From Phenylobacterium sp. (GTDB lineage Bacteria; Pseudomonadota; Alphaproteobacteria; Caulobacterales; Caulobacteraceae), in contig NZ_JAUXSP010000032.1 of the NCBI RefSeq assembly GCF_030679875.1, positions 1 through 64,000 of the forward strand: 64,000 bases of DNA, in the 5' to 3' direction. Below are positions 43,378 to 51,524 of this stretch, in pieces (the first letter of the stretch is position 1; each line of letters opens with the position of its first letter). A model generated the notes under the pieces. The model saw only the letters and a list, made by a program, of their open reading frames with translations. It did no database searches and had not been told where the DNA came from. Both the position numbers and the translations under genes were made by a program.

Positions 43378-46254
43378 TCAGGCGGCGGTACCCAGGAGTT
43401 TCAGCGCCGCCTCGGCCGCGCTGTCCAGATTGCGCTCAACGGTCGTCAGGAAGGTCTCGGGGTGGATGGGCTTGGAGATGAAGTCGGTCATGCCCGCGCC
43501 GTAGCAGGCGTCCTGGTCAGACTGCATGGCGTTGGCGGTCATGGCGACAATGGGGACTTGGGAGGCGGCGCCCCCCAGGGCCCGGATGCGGCGGGTGGCC
43601 TCAAGCCCATCCATGACCGGCATCTGCATGTCCATCAGGATCAGGTCGAATTCCCCCGCAGCGACGGCTTGCACAGCCAGGGCCCCGTTGACCACGCTGA
43701 CGACCTCACAACCCATGCTCTCCAGCAAGGTGCAGGTCAGCAGGGTGTTAATCTCGTTGTCCTCGGCCAGCAGAATCCGCACGCTGGCCGAACCATCCGG
43801 TGCGGCAGGCTCCCCTGTCTCCAACGCGTTGGTCGGTTGAGTCTCAAAAGCCAGCCGGTCAAGACCCGACCAGGGACAGCGGCTGCCCAGTCGGCCCAGG
43901 GTATCGGTCAGCACATGCTGGCGCACCGGCTTGGTGAGAAAACCGTCGAGAGCTGGCCAGGTCTCCATATCCTTGCGCGATGGCGCGCCCATGGAGGACG
44001 CGACAACGATCCTGGGCTGATGCTCGCCGCCGGCCTCACGGATGCGCCTGGCCACCTCATCGCCGGCCATATCGGGCATCATGTGATCCAGCAGGACGAT
44101 GTCGAAGGGCCGACCGGCGTCACAGGCCGCCGCTAACTGATCCAGGGCGCGCGGGCCGTTCTCCGCCTCAGCCACCATCGCCCCTTCGGATTCAAGCTGC
44201 CTGCGGAAGATGTCGCGGTTCAAGGCGATGTCGTCGACCACCAGGATGCGCGCGCCATGCAGGGCCCAGGGGGTGACCGTGAGCGCCCCCTCCTGGGTCA
44301 GCTCGGCGACCGGCAGCTCCAGCTCAAGCCAGAAGATGCATCCGCCACCTGGCCTGTCGCTGACGCCGATTTTGCCGCCCATCAGGCCAGCGAGTTGGCG
44401 ACATATGGACAGGCCAAGACCTGTGCCGCCAAATTTCCGCGTGATCGAGCCGTCGGCCTGGTGGAACTTCTGGAACAGGCCAAGCTTGGCCTCCTGGCTC
44501 AGGCCAGGCCCAGTGTCAGCCACCTCGATCCTTAGCGCCCTGCCGCCCTGCGCGCCGGCGCCGGACTTGACCTCGATCGCCACGAAGCCGCGCTCCGTGA
44601 ATTTCACGGCGTTGGCGACCAGGTTCAGCAGGATCTGCCGCAGGCGGGTGGGATCGCCGGTGAAACCGCCCTGCGCCCCATCATCAAGATAGCAGGCCAC
44701 CTCCAGCGACTTCTCTGCGGCCCTGGGCGCCAATAGCTCGGCCACGTCCTCCACCAGGCTGGTCAGATTGAAGTCTATGGACTCCAGGTCGACCTTGCCG
44801 GCCTCAAGCTTGGACACGTCCAGGATGTCGTTGATGATGGACAACAGGCTTTCGGCCGAACTCTGCACGGCTTCAGCGTATTTGCGCTGCTCCGGCGCCA
44901 GTTCGCTGCGCAGCAGAAGAGCGTTCATGCCAATCACCCCGTTCATGGGGGTGCGGATCTCGTGGCTCATATTGGCCAGAAATTCGCTCTTGGCGCGGTT
45001 GGCGGCCTCGGCGGCGTCCCGCGCCTGGGCCATCTCCACCTCCGCGCGCTTGCGGCTGGTGATGTTCTGCAGGGCGCCGACCAGACGCAGCGGCTTCCCG
45101 GTGTCGTCGGTGATCAGCTCCGAGGTCGAATAGGCCCAGATCTCCTGGCCGTCATCGCGCGCCACGCGGTATTCGACGCGATAGGGCTCGCCCGTCGCCT
45201 GGTGATGCTCCCAAGCCGTCCGAGCCATCTCGCGATCATCAGGATGCACAGAGACCCAGATGTTGCGGAACAGATCATCGTAGGTCAGGCGCTGGTTAAA
45301 AAAGGTGTCTTCAGCCCCGATGCTGAGCAGCTGCCGGGCCTTGTAGTCCAGCTCGTAGACATGGATTTCCGAGAGCTCGGTGGCCAGGCGCATGCGACCT
45401 TCGGAGCGTTGAGCGCGGTCCAAGGCGTCCACCAGATCCGAGATGTCCTGGGAGAGCAGCATAAGCCCGCCCACCTTGCCGTCGGGAGTCCGCCAGGGCC
45501 CTACCTCGACTCGCGCCCAGATCTGCCGGCCGTCGGCCGTCTGAAACCGGACCCGTTCACCCTTCAGAACCTCCCCCTCCAGACAGGCCCGGACCCGGTC
45601 GCCCCAGCGCTGGAAGACATCGGGCAGCAGGTCGCTCAGGGCCTCCCCGTGGATTTCGCGTCCCTCAAGGCCAAACTCTTCGCGCCAGCGGGGGCTCGAG
45701 TGCATGAGCCGCAGATCACAGTCGGTCACGGCCAGGGCCACAGGCGCCGAAGCCATCAGGTTGAACATTAGTTGTTCTGCGGCGTCCGCCTCAGCCCGGG
45801 CATAGTCGCTGGCCCGTTCGGAATAGAGGCGCTCTGCGGCGGTGGCGACACCTTCGGCCAGGTCCGACAGCGCCTCGGCCAGATCCAGGTCCGCCTCGCG
45901 GGGCGCGCCCGAAACGATCGTCAGCCGACCCCTGCGGGACTGACCATCAAAAAGCATCGGGGCGCTGGCCACGAACGCGGCATCAGCAAAGCCCAGCTCG
46001 GCGTTCTTGTCTTTCGAAGCCGACCACAACGGCGCGGCAAACAGGTCCTCGGACCCAGCATCCAGCACCAGTTCCAGAACACCGTCTTCGCCACAACGGA
46101 ACGCGTCATCCCCATCGTGCAGGACGATTTCGACTCGATCCGCCGCGAAGTGGGCCCGCGCCGCCCGCGCCATGCGCCGGAGCACAGGCCGCAGGGCCAG
46201 GGCGTCAAACTTCGGGGAGGCCTCGCCACCCCACAGCTGTACTGTCCCGAACAT
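43378..46254 (-). CDS. hybrid sensor histidine kinase with PAS domains and two receiver domains
   Basis: 958 aa, no clear membrane helix, so cytosolic. Order: GAF-like N-terminal region (1-150), PAS 1 (about 165-280), PAS 2 with PAC (about 290-405), HisKA with His431 in MSHEIRTPMNG, HATPase with the usual N and G boxes, then receiver 1 (ILVVDDIALN, phospho-Asp in VLLDHMMPD) and receiver 2 (ILLAEDNEIN, phospho-Asp in LILMDMQMP). No response regulator or Hpt gene adjoins. Such kinases pass phosphate through a separate Hpt protein. Signal unknown. Confidence 0.94.
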   Translation of the reverse strand: MFGTVQLWGGEASPKFDALALRPVLRRMARAARAHFAADRVEIVLHDGDDAFRCGEDGVLELVLDAGSEDLFAAPLWSASKDKNAELGFADAAFVASAPMLFDGQSRRGRLTIVSGAPREADLDLAEALSDLAEGVATAAERLYSERASDYARAEADAAEQLMFNLMASAPVALAVTDCDLRLMHSSPRWREEFGLEGREIHGEALSDLLPDVFQRWGDRVRACLEGEVLKGERVRFQTADGRQIWARVEVGPWRTPDGKVGGLMLLSQDISDLVDALDRAQRSEGRMRLATELSEIHVYELDYKARQLLSIGAEDTFFNQRLTYDDLFRNIWVSVHPDDREMARTAWEHHQATGEPYRVEYRVARDDGQEIWAYSTSELITDDTGKPLRLVGALQNITSRKRAEVEMAQARDAAEAANRAKSEFLANMSHEIRTPMNGVIGMNALLLRSELAPEQRKYAEAVQSSAESLLSIINDILDVSKLEAGKVDLESIDFNLTSLVEDVAELLAPRAAEKSLEVACYLDDGAQGGFTGDPTRLRQILLNLVANAVKFTERGFVAIEVKSGAGAQGGRALRIEVADTGPGLSQEAKLGLFQKFHQADGSITRKFGGTGLGLSICRQLAGLMGGKIGVSDRPGGGCIFWLELELPVAELTQEGALTVTPWALHGARILVVDDIALNRDIFRRQLESEGAMVAEAENGPRALDQLAAACDAGRPFDIVLLDHMMPDMAGDEVARRIREAGGEHQPRIVVASSMGAPSRKDMETWPALDGFLTKPVRQHVLTDTLGRLGSRCPWSGLDRLAFETQPTNALETGEPAAPDGSASVRILLAEDNEINTLLTCTLLESMGCEVVSVVNGALAVQAVAAGEFDLILMDMQMPVMDGLEATRRIRALGGAASQVPIVAMTANAMQSDQDACYGAGMTDFISKPIHPETFLTTVERNLDSAAEAALKLLGTAA

Positions 46255-46362
46255 TCGAAAGATCCACCAAACCCGATTTGGGTAAGGTCAACCTGAGGGG
46301 GTTAACGGGACGTCAAATGCTGCTTTGATGAGCTAGTTCAGCCTAATCCGTCGGCGCCGCCC

Positions 46363-46569
46363 TCAGGGCAGATCTTCCGACAGGATCGCCATTTCGAACA
46401 TGTATGAGCCGGCTTCGTCCTCGTCCTCAAAGACCACGCCAATGAACTCATCGGCGATATAGACCTCGGCGGAGTCTTTCTGCTTGGGGCGCGGAACCAG
46501 GGTGATCCTGGCGTTGGCGAAGGTGCCGCGCAGGTGGCCTTCGACTTTACGCATGGCGCGTTCGTCCAC
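46363..46569 (-). CDS. DUF3126 family protein
   Basis: 68 aa. The whole chain matches the small alphaproteobacterial DUF3126 family (KVEGHLRGTF, RPKQKDSAEVYIADEFIGVVFEDEDEGSY-like core). Function unknown. It lies downstream of cysE on the same strand, a common neighbour in this class, but a strong hairpin separates the two. Confidence 0.88.
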   Translation of the reverse strand: MDERAMRKVEGHLRGTFANARITLVPRPKQKDSAEVYIADEFIGVVFEDEDEAGSYMFEMAILSEDLP

Positions 46570-46592
46570 GGGGGGCTCCTTTGGAATCTGAA

Positions 46593-46622
46593 GAGGCCGC
46601 GAACCTAGACGTTCGCGGCCTC
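46593..46622 (-). terminator. hairpin downstream of cysE
   Basis: Perfect 12-bp inverted repeat (GAGGCCGCGAAC / GTTCGCGGCCTC) with a 6-base loop, 31 bases after the cysE stop. Followed on the minus strand by only a few T residues. Confidence 0.6.
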
Positions 46623-46652
46623 CTGTAAAACCTCGATCGGACTGATTTCCGT

Positions 46653-47495
46653 TCAGATGACGTAGTCGTACACAGCCTCGGCCAGGGTGTGGTCCATGCT
46701 CCGGGCCGGTTCCTCACAGGTCGGGCAATTGACCAGACGCGCAGGCACGCCCGCGGCGGTGCAATGGGCCGGCACCGGCTTGAGCACGACTGACCCCGAC
46801 GCCACCTTGGCGTAGTCGCCTATGGTGATATTGCCCAGCACCTTGGCGCCCGCGCCCAGCAGCACACCGCGGCCGATCTTGGGGTGGCGATCGCCGCGCT
46901 CGGCGCCGGTGCCGCCCAGGGTCACACCCTGGAGCAGAGAGACGTCATCGCCGATCACGGCGGTCTCACCGATCACGATGCCCGTGCCATGGTCGATAAA
47001 GACACCGGAGCCGATGCGGGTGGCCGGGTGGATATCCACCTGGAAAACCTCGGACATGCGGCTCTGAAGATAGAAGGCCATGGTGTCGCGACCCTGGCCC
47101 CAAAGCCAGTGGGCGACCCGCTGGGTCTGGAGGGCCAGGAACCCCTTGAAGAACAGGAAGGGCTGCACATAGCCCTTGCAGGCCGGGTCGCGCTCGAAGA
47201 CCGCCCGCAGGTCGGCCTCAGCCACGTCCACCAGACCAGGGGCTGCAGCATAGGCCTGTTCAGCGATATCGCGCAGGCTCATGGCCCGCAATTCCTGGTC
47301 GCCGAGCTTGCGGGCCAGCTGATAGGACAGCGCGTCGCCCAGGCTGTGATGACTGAGAATGACGGCGTTCAATAGCGAGGCCAGCGCGGCCTCGTCACGG
47401 GCGGCGCGCTCAGCCTCGTTGCGCAGAGCGGCCCAGACTGGCGGGGCGTGCCCCGGATCGATCACTTCCAGCCTTGCGGCGTCTTCCCGTCCCAT
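46653..47495 (-). CDS. cysE: serine O-acetyltransferase CysE
   Basis: 280 aa. N-terminal helical SATase domain (about 15-120) followed by left-handed beta-helix hexapeptide repeats (IHPATRIGSGVFIDHGTGIV, IGETAVIGDDVSLLQGVTLGG, HPKIGRGVLLGAGAKVLGN), with the catalytic His in DHGTG. Makes O-acetylserine from serine and acetyl-CoA, the first step of cysteine synthesis. A C-terminal extension of about 25 residues ends in VYDYVI, the type of tail that docks into cysteine synthase. Starts 12 bases after the NUDIX stop. Confidence 0.96.
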   Translation of the reverse strand: MGREDAARLEVIDPGHAPPVWAALRNEAERAARDEAALASLLNAVILSHHSLGDALSYQLARKLGDQELRAMSLRDIAEQAYAAAPGLVDVAEADLRAVFERDPACKGYVQPFLFFKGFLALQTQRVAHWLWGQGRDTMAFYLQSRMSEVFQVDIHPATRIGSGVFIDHGTGIVIGETAVIGDDVSLLQGVTLGGTGAERGDRHPKIGRGVLLGAGAKVLGNITIGDYAKVASGSVVLKPVPAHCTAAGVPARLVNCPTCEEPARSMDHTLAEAVYDYVI

Positions 47496-47506
47496 GGGCT
47501 CTCTCC

Positions 47507-48115
47507 CTAACTTAGCAGCCGGCGCGCGAGCGCCGACGGCAAGGCCCCTTCCTTGGCCATATGGTAGGCCCGAAGCAGCATCGCTAGCGTCAGCATATCA
47601 GGCATATGGCCAGCAAGCGCGGTTTCCAGGGCTTCAGAAAAAGGAACCCGCGCCACTGCAAGGTCCTCAGTGTCGTCCGGCGCCTGATCCACAGGGCTGA
47701 GACCCAGGGCCAAAAACCCCACGGCGCGCTCGTCGGTGACGGAATTCGAAAGCTGCGCGCGCAAAACCTCCCGCCACTCGGCGGCCTCCAGCCCGACCTC
47801 TTCGCGCAATTCGCGTCGGGCATGCTCGAGGGGATCGCCATTTACGGGGCCGCCGCCTTCGGGAATCTCCCAGCTGTAGTCGGCATGGGGGAAGCGGTTC
47901 TGTCCGACCAGGGTGACGGTCCCGTCCTCATGTAGGGGCAGGATCGCCAGGGCGAGGTTCTTGAACCGGACCACCCCGTAGCGCGCCTTCGCGCCGGTGG
48001 GCGCGACGGCGTCATATTCCTCCAGGGCGATCCAGGCATTGTCAAAGACCCGGCGAGGGGGCCCTGCCCCCCAGGGACGGCCATGGGACTGGCGCCAGAT
48101 CGGTTTCTGCGACAT
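47507..48115 (-). CDS. NUDIX hydrolase (ADP-ribose pyrophosphatase-like)
   Basis: 202 aa. Nudix box in GGGPVNGDPLEHARRELREE then VG, matching G-x5-E-x7-REUxEExGU. The preceding AILPLHEDGTVTLVGQNRFP and YSWEIPEGG suggest the ADP-ribose/sugar-nucleotide branch. The start at 48115 is the first Met in a sensible context. Upstream of cysE on the same strand with 11 bases between, so possibly one transcript. Confidence 0.91.
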   Translation of the reverse strand: MSQKPIWRQSHGRPWGAGPPRRVFDNAWIALEEYDAVAPTGAKARYGVVRFKNLALAILPLHEDGTVTLVGQNRFPHADYSWEIPEGGGPVNGDPLEHARRELREEVGLEAAEWREVLRAQLSNSVTDERAVGFLALGLSPVDQAPDDTEDLAVARVPFSEALETALAGHMPDMLTLAMLLRAYHMAKEGALPSALARRLLS

Positions 48116-48231
48116 ATTCTCAACTAGAGCGGCCGGTCGAACTGAAATTGAGCGCCAGATTATTCGGCGCGTCCACGAAAAGGTATCCCTTGCCCCTGTC
48201 CCTGCCTGATCCTGTCCCCTTGGGAACTCCG

Positions 48232-48801
48232 ATGCCACAGGCCCCTCGGCCTGAGGTCCTGGACTTTCTGGCCACCCGCCGCTCGGCCTCGGCCCTGACC
48301 CTGGCGGCGCCTGGGCCCACGTCAGACGAACTGGACATCCTTGTCCGTCTGGCCAGCCGGGTCCCCGACCATGGCAAGCTCACCCCCTGGCGGATGATCC
48401 TGCTGGAGACCGCGCCCAAGGCTGAGTTCGCCGCCCGTCTTGAGGCCCTGGCCCTGGCGCGCGACGACGCCAAGGCCGCGGCCAAGCTCGCCAAACTCAA
48501 GGCGCCGCCGATGGGGGTGGCCGTGGTCGCCCGGCCGCAGCTCAGCGAAATCCCGGAGTGGGAGCAACTGCTCTCCGCCGCAGCGGTCTGCACCAACCTG
48601 CTCTATGGCGCCACGGCCATGGGCTACGGCGCCAACTGGATCACTGATTGGTACGCCTATGATCCCGACGCCCTGAAGGTTCTGGGGCTGGAGGCTGGTG
48701 AGCGCGTGGCGGGGTATATCCTGATGGGCTCAGCCAAGGAGCCCCCGCTGGAGCGGGTGCGACCCGATGCGTCGGACCTGATCAGCCGCTGGAGCGTCTG
48801 A
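48232..48801 (+). CDS. nitroreductase family protein
   Basis: 189 aa flavoprotein of the NADH oxidase/nitroreductase fold. FMN-site features: RRSASALTL near the N-terminus, SRVPDHGKLTPWRMILL with the usual Pro-x-x-x-K pattern, and AAAVCTNLLYGATAMGYGANWITDWY. Resembles the YdjA/RutE-like short type. Divergent from the NUDIX gene by 116 bases. The ATG at 48232 is chosen over an upstream start at 48148 for family length. Confidence 0.88.
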   Translation: MPQAPRPEVLDFLATRRSASALTLAAPGPTSDELDILVRLASRVPDHGKLTPWRMILLETAPKAEFAARLEALALARDDAKAAAKLAKLKAPPMGVAVVARPQLSEIPEWEQLLSAAAVCTNLLYGATAMGYGANWITDWYAYDPDALKVLGLEAGERVAGYILMGSAKEPPLERVRPDASDLISRWSV

Positions 48802-48819
48802 CACACCGCCCACACAGAA

Positions 48820-48849
48820 AGACCGGCCAGCGCAAGCGCCGGCCGGTCT
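48820..48849 (+). terminator. hairpin after nitroreductase gene
   Basis: Inverted repeat of 14 bases with one mismatch (AGACCGGCCAGCGC / GCGCCGGCCGGTCT) around a 2-base loop, 19 bases after the stop. No T tract. The gap that follows to 49050 holds no gene I can see. Confidence 0.55.
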
Positions 48850-49050
48850 CCGTGACACGCCCGAGGAGAGTTGGGCCTGCTCTATATAGCAGTTGCGACC
48901 CCCTACCACCAGATGGCGTCGGGTATTGCCGCACTCGCGCACCAGTGAGAAATGACATCGCGCCGAGATTTTCTGATCAAGCTTGACTGTAAGAAAGCGC
49001 CGTTTCTGTCCCCTGCGGGTCGAAGATTAATCGCGCCGGGCTGGGCGCGA

Positions 49051-49506
49051 CTATCCTCGGCCGCGATAGGGCGCGACCCCCTGGTCAGGTAGCCAGAGAC
49101 CCTCCGGCGCCGCCCCCGACTGCCAGAAGACGTCGATGGGAATGCCCCCACGCGGGTACCAGTAGCCGCCGATCCGCAGCCAGCGCGGCTCGGCCACAGC
49201 CATGATCCTGCGACCGATGGCGACCGTGCAGTCCTCATGGAACGCGCCGTGATTGCGGAACGAGGCCAGATAGAGCTTCAGGGACTTCGACTCGATCAGC
49301 CAGCGGTCGGGCGCATAATCAATCACCAGATGGGCGAAATCGGGCTGGGCGGTGACCGGGCACAGGGAGGTAAACTCCGGTGCGGTGAAGCGGGCCAGGT
49401 ACAGGACTTCAGCCTGGGGATTGGCCACCCGCTCAAGCACGGCCGTCTCAGGGCTCTCAAAGCCACGGACGTCCTGGCCAAGCTGGGTCAGATGGGTCTC
49501 TTCCAT
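49051..49506 (-). CDS. queF: NADPH-dependent 7-cyano-7-deazaguanine reductase QueF
   Basis: 151 aa, the short unimodular form. Catalytic Cys49 ([13 protein letters not shown]), Asp56, the substrate-binding [16 protein letters not shown] signature and FHED with its Glu are all present. Reduces preQ0 to preQ1 in queuosine synthesis for tRNA wobble modification. Other queuosine genes are not in the window. Divergent from the SDR gene. Confidence 0.96.
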   Translation of the reverse strand: MEETHLTQLGQDVRGFESPETAVLERVANPQAEVLYLARFTAPEFTSLCPVTAQPDFAHLVIDYAPDRWLIESKSLKLYLASFRNHGAFHEDCTVAIGRRIMAVAEPRWLRIGGYWYPRGGIPIDVFWQSGAAPEGLWLPDQGVAPYRGRG

Positions 49507-49632
49507 GCCCGCGCTTTAGCCCCGCCGCGGTCAGGGGGCAACTGGCGGGCCCGCGACACATGGGTCAGGTCTGGCTATCACTGCGAACACAGAAACGCGC
49601 AGGCCTGAGCCTTGCGCCAGGAGGGACACCCC

Positions 49633-50436
49633 ATGAGCGGACAGGATTTCAAAGACTATGTGGTGGTGGTGACCGGAGCATCCACAGGTCTTGGCCGGGC
49701 GATTGCGGTGGAAACCGCCTCCCGCGGCGCTGCGGCGATCATCATCAACTTCGCCCGCAGCCGGGAAGAAGCCGAGGAGACGGCCCGCCTGGTGCAGGCG
49801 CACGGGGCGCAGGGCGTCCTGGTGCAGGGCGATGTGGGCGAGGATGACGACTGCAAGAAGATTGCGGCGGCCGCAGCGCCATTTGGGCGGATCGACGCCC
49901 TGTTCAACAACGCCGGGGTCACCAAGTTCGCCCCCAATCACGCCGACCTGGACGCGGTACAGGCCCAGGACTTCCTGGATCTCTATCGCGTCAATGTGGT
50001 GGGCGCCTATCAGACCCTGCGCGCCTGCCGCACGCTGCTGGAATCGGCGCCCCAACCCGGCGCGGTGGTCAACACGTCCTCAATCGCCGGCGTGATGGGG
50101 ATCGGCTCTTCAGTGCCCTATGCGGCCTCAAAGGGCGCCCTGACCACCATGACCCTGTCGCTGGCCCGGGCGCTGGCGCCCAAGATTCGGGTCAACGCCG
50201 TCTGCCCGGGGTTCATCGACACACCGTGGTTTGAGAAGGGATTGCCGGCCGGACGGGCTGAGAAGATGCGCCAGGGGGCCGAGGCCTCCACCCCGTTGAA
50301 GGCCGCCTCGAGCGCCGAAGACGTGGCCGGCGCCACGGTGTTTCTCGCCTCGCCCGCGGCGCGCCACATCACCGGTGAAACCCTGCTGGTGGACGCCGGG
50401 ACTCACCTTGGGGCCGCACCGCTCAGTATGCGATAG
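49633..50436 (+). CDS. SDR family oxidoreductase
   Basis: 267 aa. Cofactor motif TGASTGLG (14-21), NNAG, and catalytic Ser (in NTSSIAG) with YAASK are in place; the C-terminal VNAVCPGFIDTPW and DAGTHLG are typical classical-SDR features (FabG-like). Reduces or oxidises a carbonyl or alcohol; substrate unknown. The start at 49633 is set by AGGAGG upstream. Alone on its strand, with a hairpin and T8 run after the gene. Confidence 0.92.
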   Translation: MSGQDFKDYVVVVTGASTGLGRAIAVETASRGAAAIIINFARSREEAEETARLVQAHGAQGVLVQGDVGEDDDCKKIAAAAAPFGRIDALFNNAGVTKFAPNHADLDAVQAQDFLDLYRVNVVGAYQTLRACRTLLESAPQPGAVVNTSSIAGVMGIGSSVPYAASKGALTTMTLSLARALAPKIRVNAVCPGFIDTPWFEKGLPAGRAEKMRQGAEASTPLKAASSAEDVAGATVFLASPAARHITGETLLVDAGTHLGAAPLSMR

Positions 50437-50442
50437 ACCTGT

Positions 50443-50475
50443 GGCGCAAGCGTGACAGTGGCGCGCCTTTTTTTT
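50443..50475 (+). terminator. terminator after SDR gene
   Basis: GGCGC (50443-50447) can pair with GCGCC (50463-50467), directly followed by eight T residues (50468-50475). The T run can also be the loop of a second, competing stem (CGCGCC / GGCGCG). Confidence 0.55.
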
Positions 50476-50624
50476 AGGCGCGGTTACTGAGGGGTGCCGA
50501 AATATTCGTCACCGTCTATGCAGGCGCTTCTGTGCGGCCAGCCCACGTTGATCTGCGCGCCTGCACCATGAGGATGCAGAACGTCGGTCGGGCAAGGCCA
50601 GATCGGGAACTCAAGGGGATAAAA

Positions 50625-51311
50625 ATGAAAACTCTCAAGATTACGCTTCTCGCCGCCGCTGCGACTCTGGCCATGGGCGGCGCCGCCGCTGCGCAGGAAT
50701 CGCCGGTCAGCTTCAACCTCGGCGTTGCGTCCGACTATGTTTACCGTGGCGTCAGCCAGACCGATGAAGGTCCGCAAGTGTTCGGCGGCGTTGACCTGGC
50801 CATCGGCGAAATGGGCTATGCGGGCATCTGGGCCTCGAACGTCGACTTCGGTGACGACACCGTGGCCGAGGTCGACTTCTACGCCGGCGTCACCCCCACC
50901 CTGGGCATCGCGTCCATGGACTTCGGCGTGATCTATTACGCCTACGTCGATGCGCCGTCGGGCTCGGACTACAACTTCTGGGAATTCTCGGCGGCGGGCT
51001 CCGTGCCGGCTGGCCCGGCTGAGATCGGCGCGGCCATCTACTATTCGCCGGAATTCTTCGGCGGCACCGGCGACGCCTTCTACTATGAAGTGAACGCCGC
51101 CGCCCCGCTGACCGAACGCCTCAGCGTCAGCGGCGCGCTTGGTCGCCAGGAGCTGGACGGTGGTGGCGACTACACCACCTGGAACATCGGCCTGGGCTTC
51201 GCCATCAACGACACCATCGGTGTGGACGTGCGCTATCACGACACCGACGAAGACAGCCTCGGCAAGATCGGCGAAGGCCGCGTGGCCGCGAGCCTCACCG
51301 CCGCGTTCTAA
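50625..51311 (+). CDS. Gcw_chp/TorF family putative outer-membrane porin
   Basis: 228 aa with signal peptide (AAAAQES). VSFNLGVASDYVYRGVSQTD is the opening of the TIGR02001/Gcw_chp family, and alternating beta strands run to the terminal Phe (LTAAF), as for an outer-membrane barrel. Often annotated TorF, a putative porin; transported solute unknown. The start at 50625 follows AAGGGGA. A good terminator is 22 bases after the stop. Confidence 0.9.
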   Translation: MKTLKITLLAAAATLAMGGAAAAQESPVSFNLGVASDYVYRGVSQTDEGPQVFGGVDLAIGEMGYAGIWASNVDFGDDTVAEVDFYAGVTPTLGIASMDFGVIYYAYVDAPSGSDYNFWEFSAAGSVPAGPAEIGAAIYYSPEFFGGTGDAFYYEVNAAAPLTERLSVSGALGRQELDGGGDYTTWNIGLGFAINDTIGVDVRYHDTDEDSLGKIGEGRVAASLTAAF

Positions 51312-51333
51312 GCCACTTCGAGCCTAAATCTGG

Positions 51334-51360
51334 AAGGCCGTCGCCCTTGGCGGCGGCCTT
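51334..51360 (+). terminator. intrinsic terminator after Gcw_chp gene
   Basis: 12-base stem with one G-T pair (AAGGCCGTCGCC / GGCGGCGGCCTT), 3-base loop, followed by TCTTATTT. Confidence 0.75.
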
Positions 51361-51524
51361 TCTTATTTCCACCAAATTCCACATCCAAACCCTGGACTGA
51401 TAAGTTGCGCGACGGTGTCGTGCGTCGTCGCTGGGGATCACTTCTTCCCTGAATTGAGTTTGGTTGGACGCGGGTCACGCCCCGTCTATGTTGTCGGCTC
51501 GCAGGGAGTCGCGGAGAGCAGCCC

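Noticed and set aside
48850..49050. Possible RNA gene in the gap between nitroreductase and queF
   Set aside because: No tRNA fold or conserved RNA motif is visible beyond the terminator-like hairpin.
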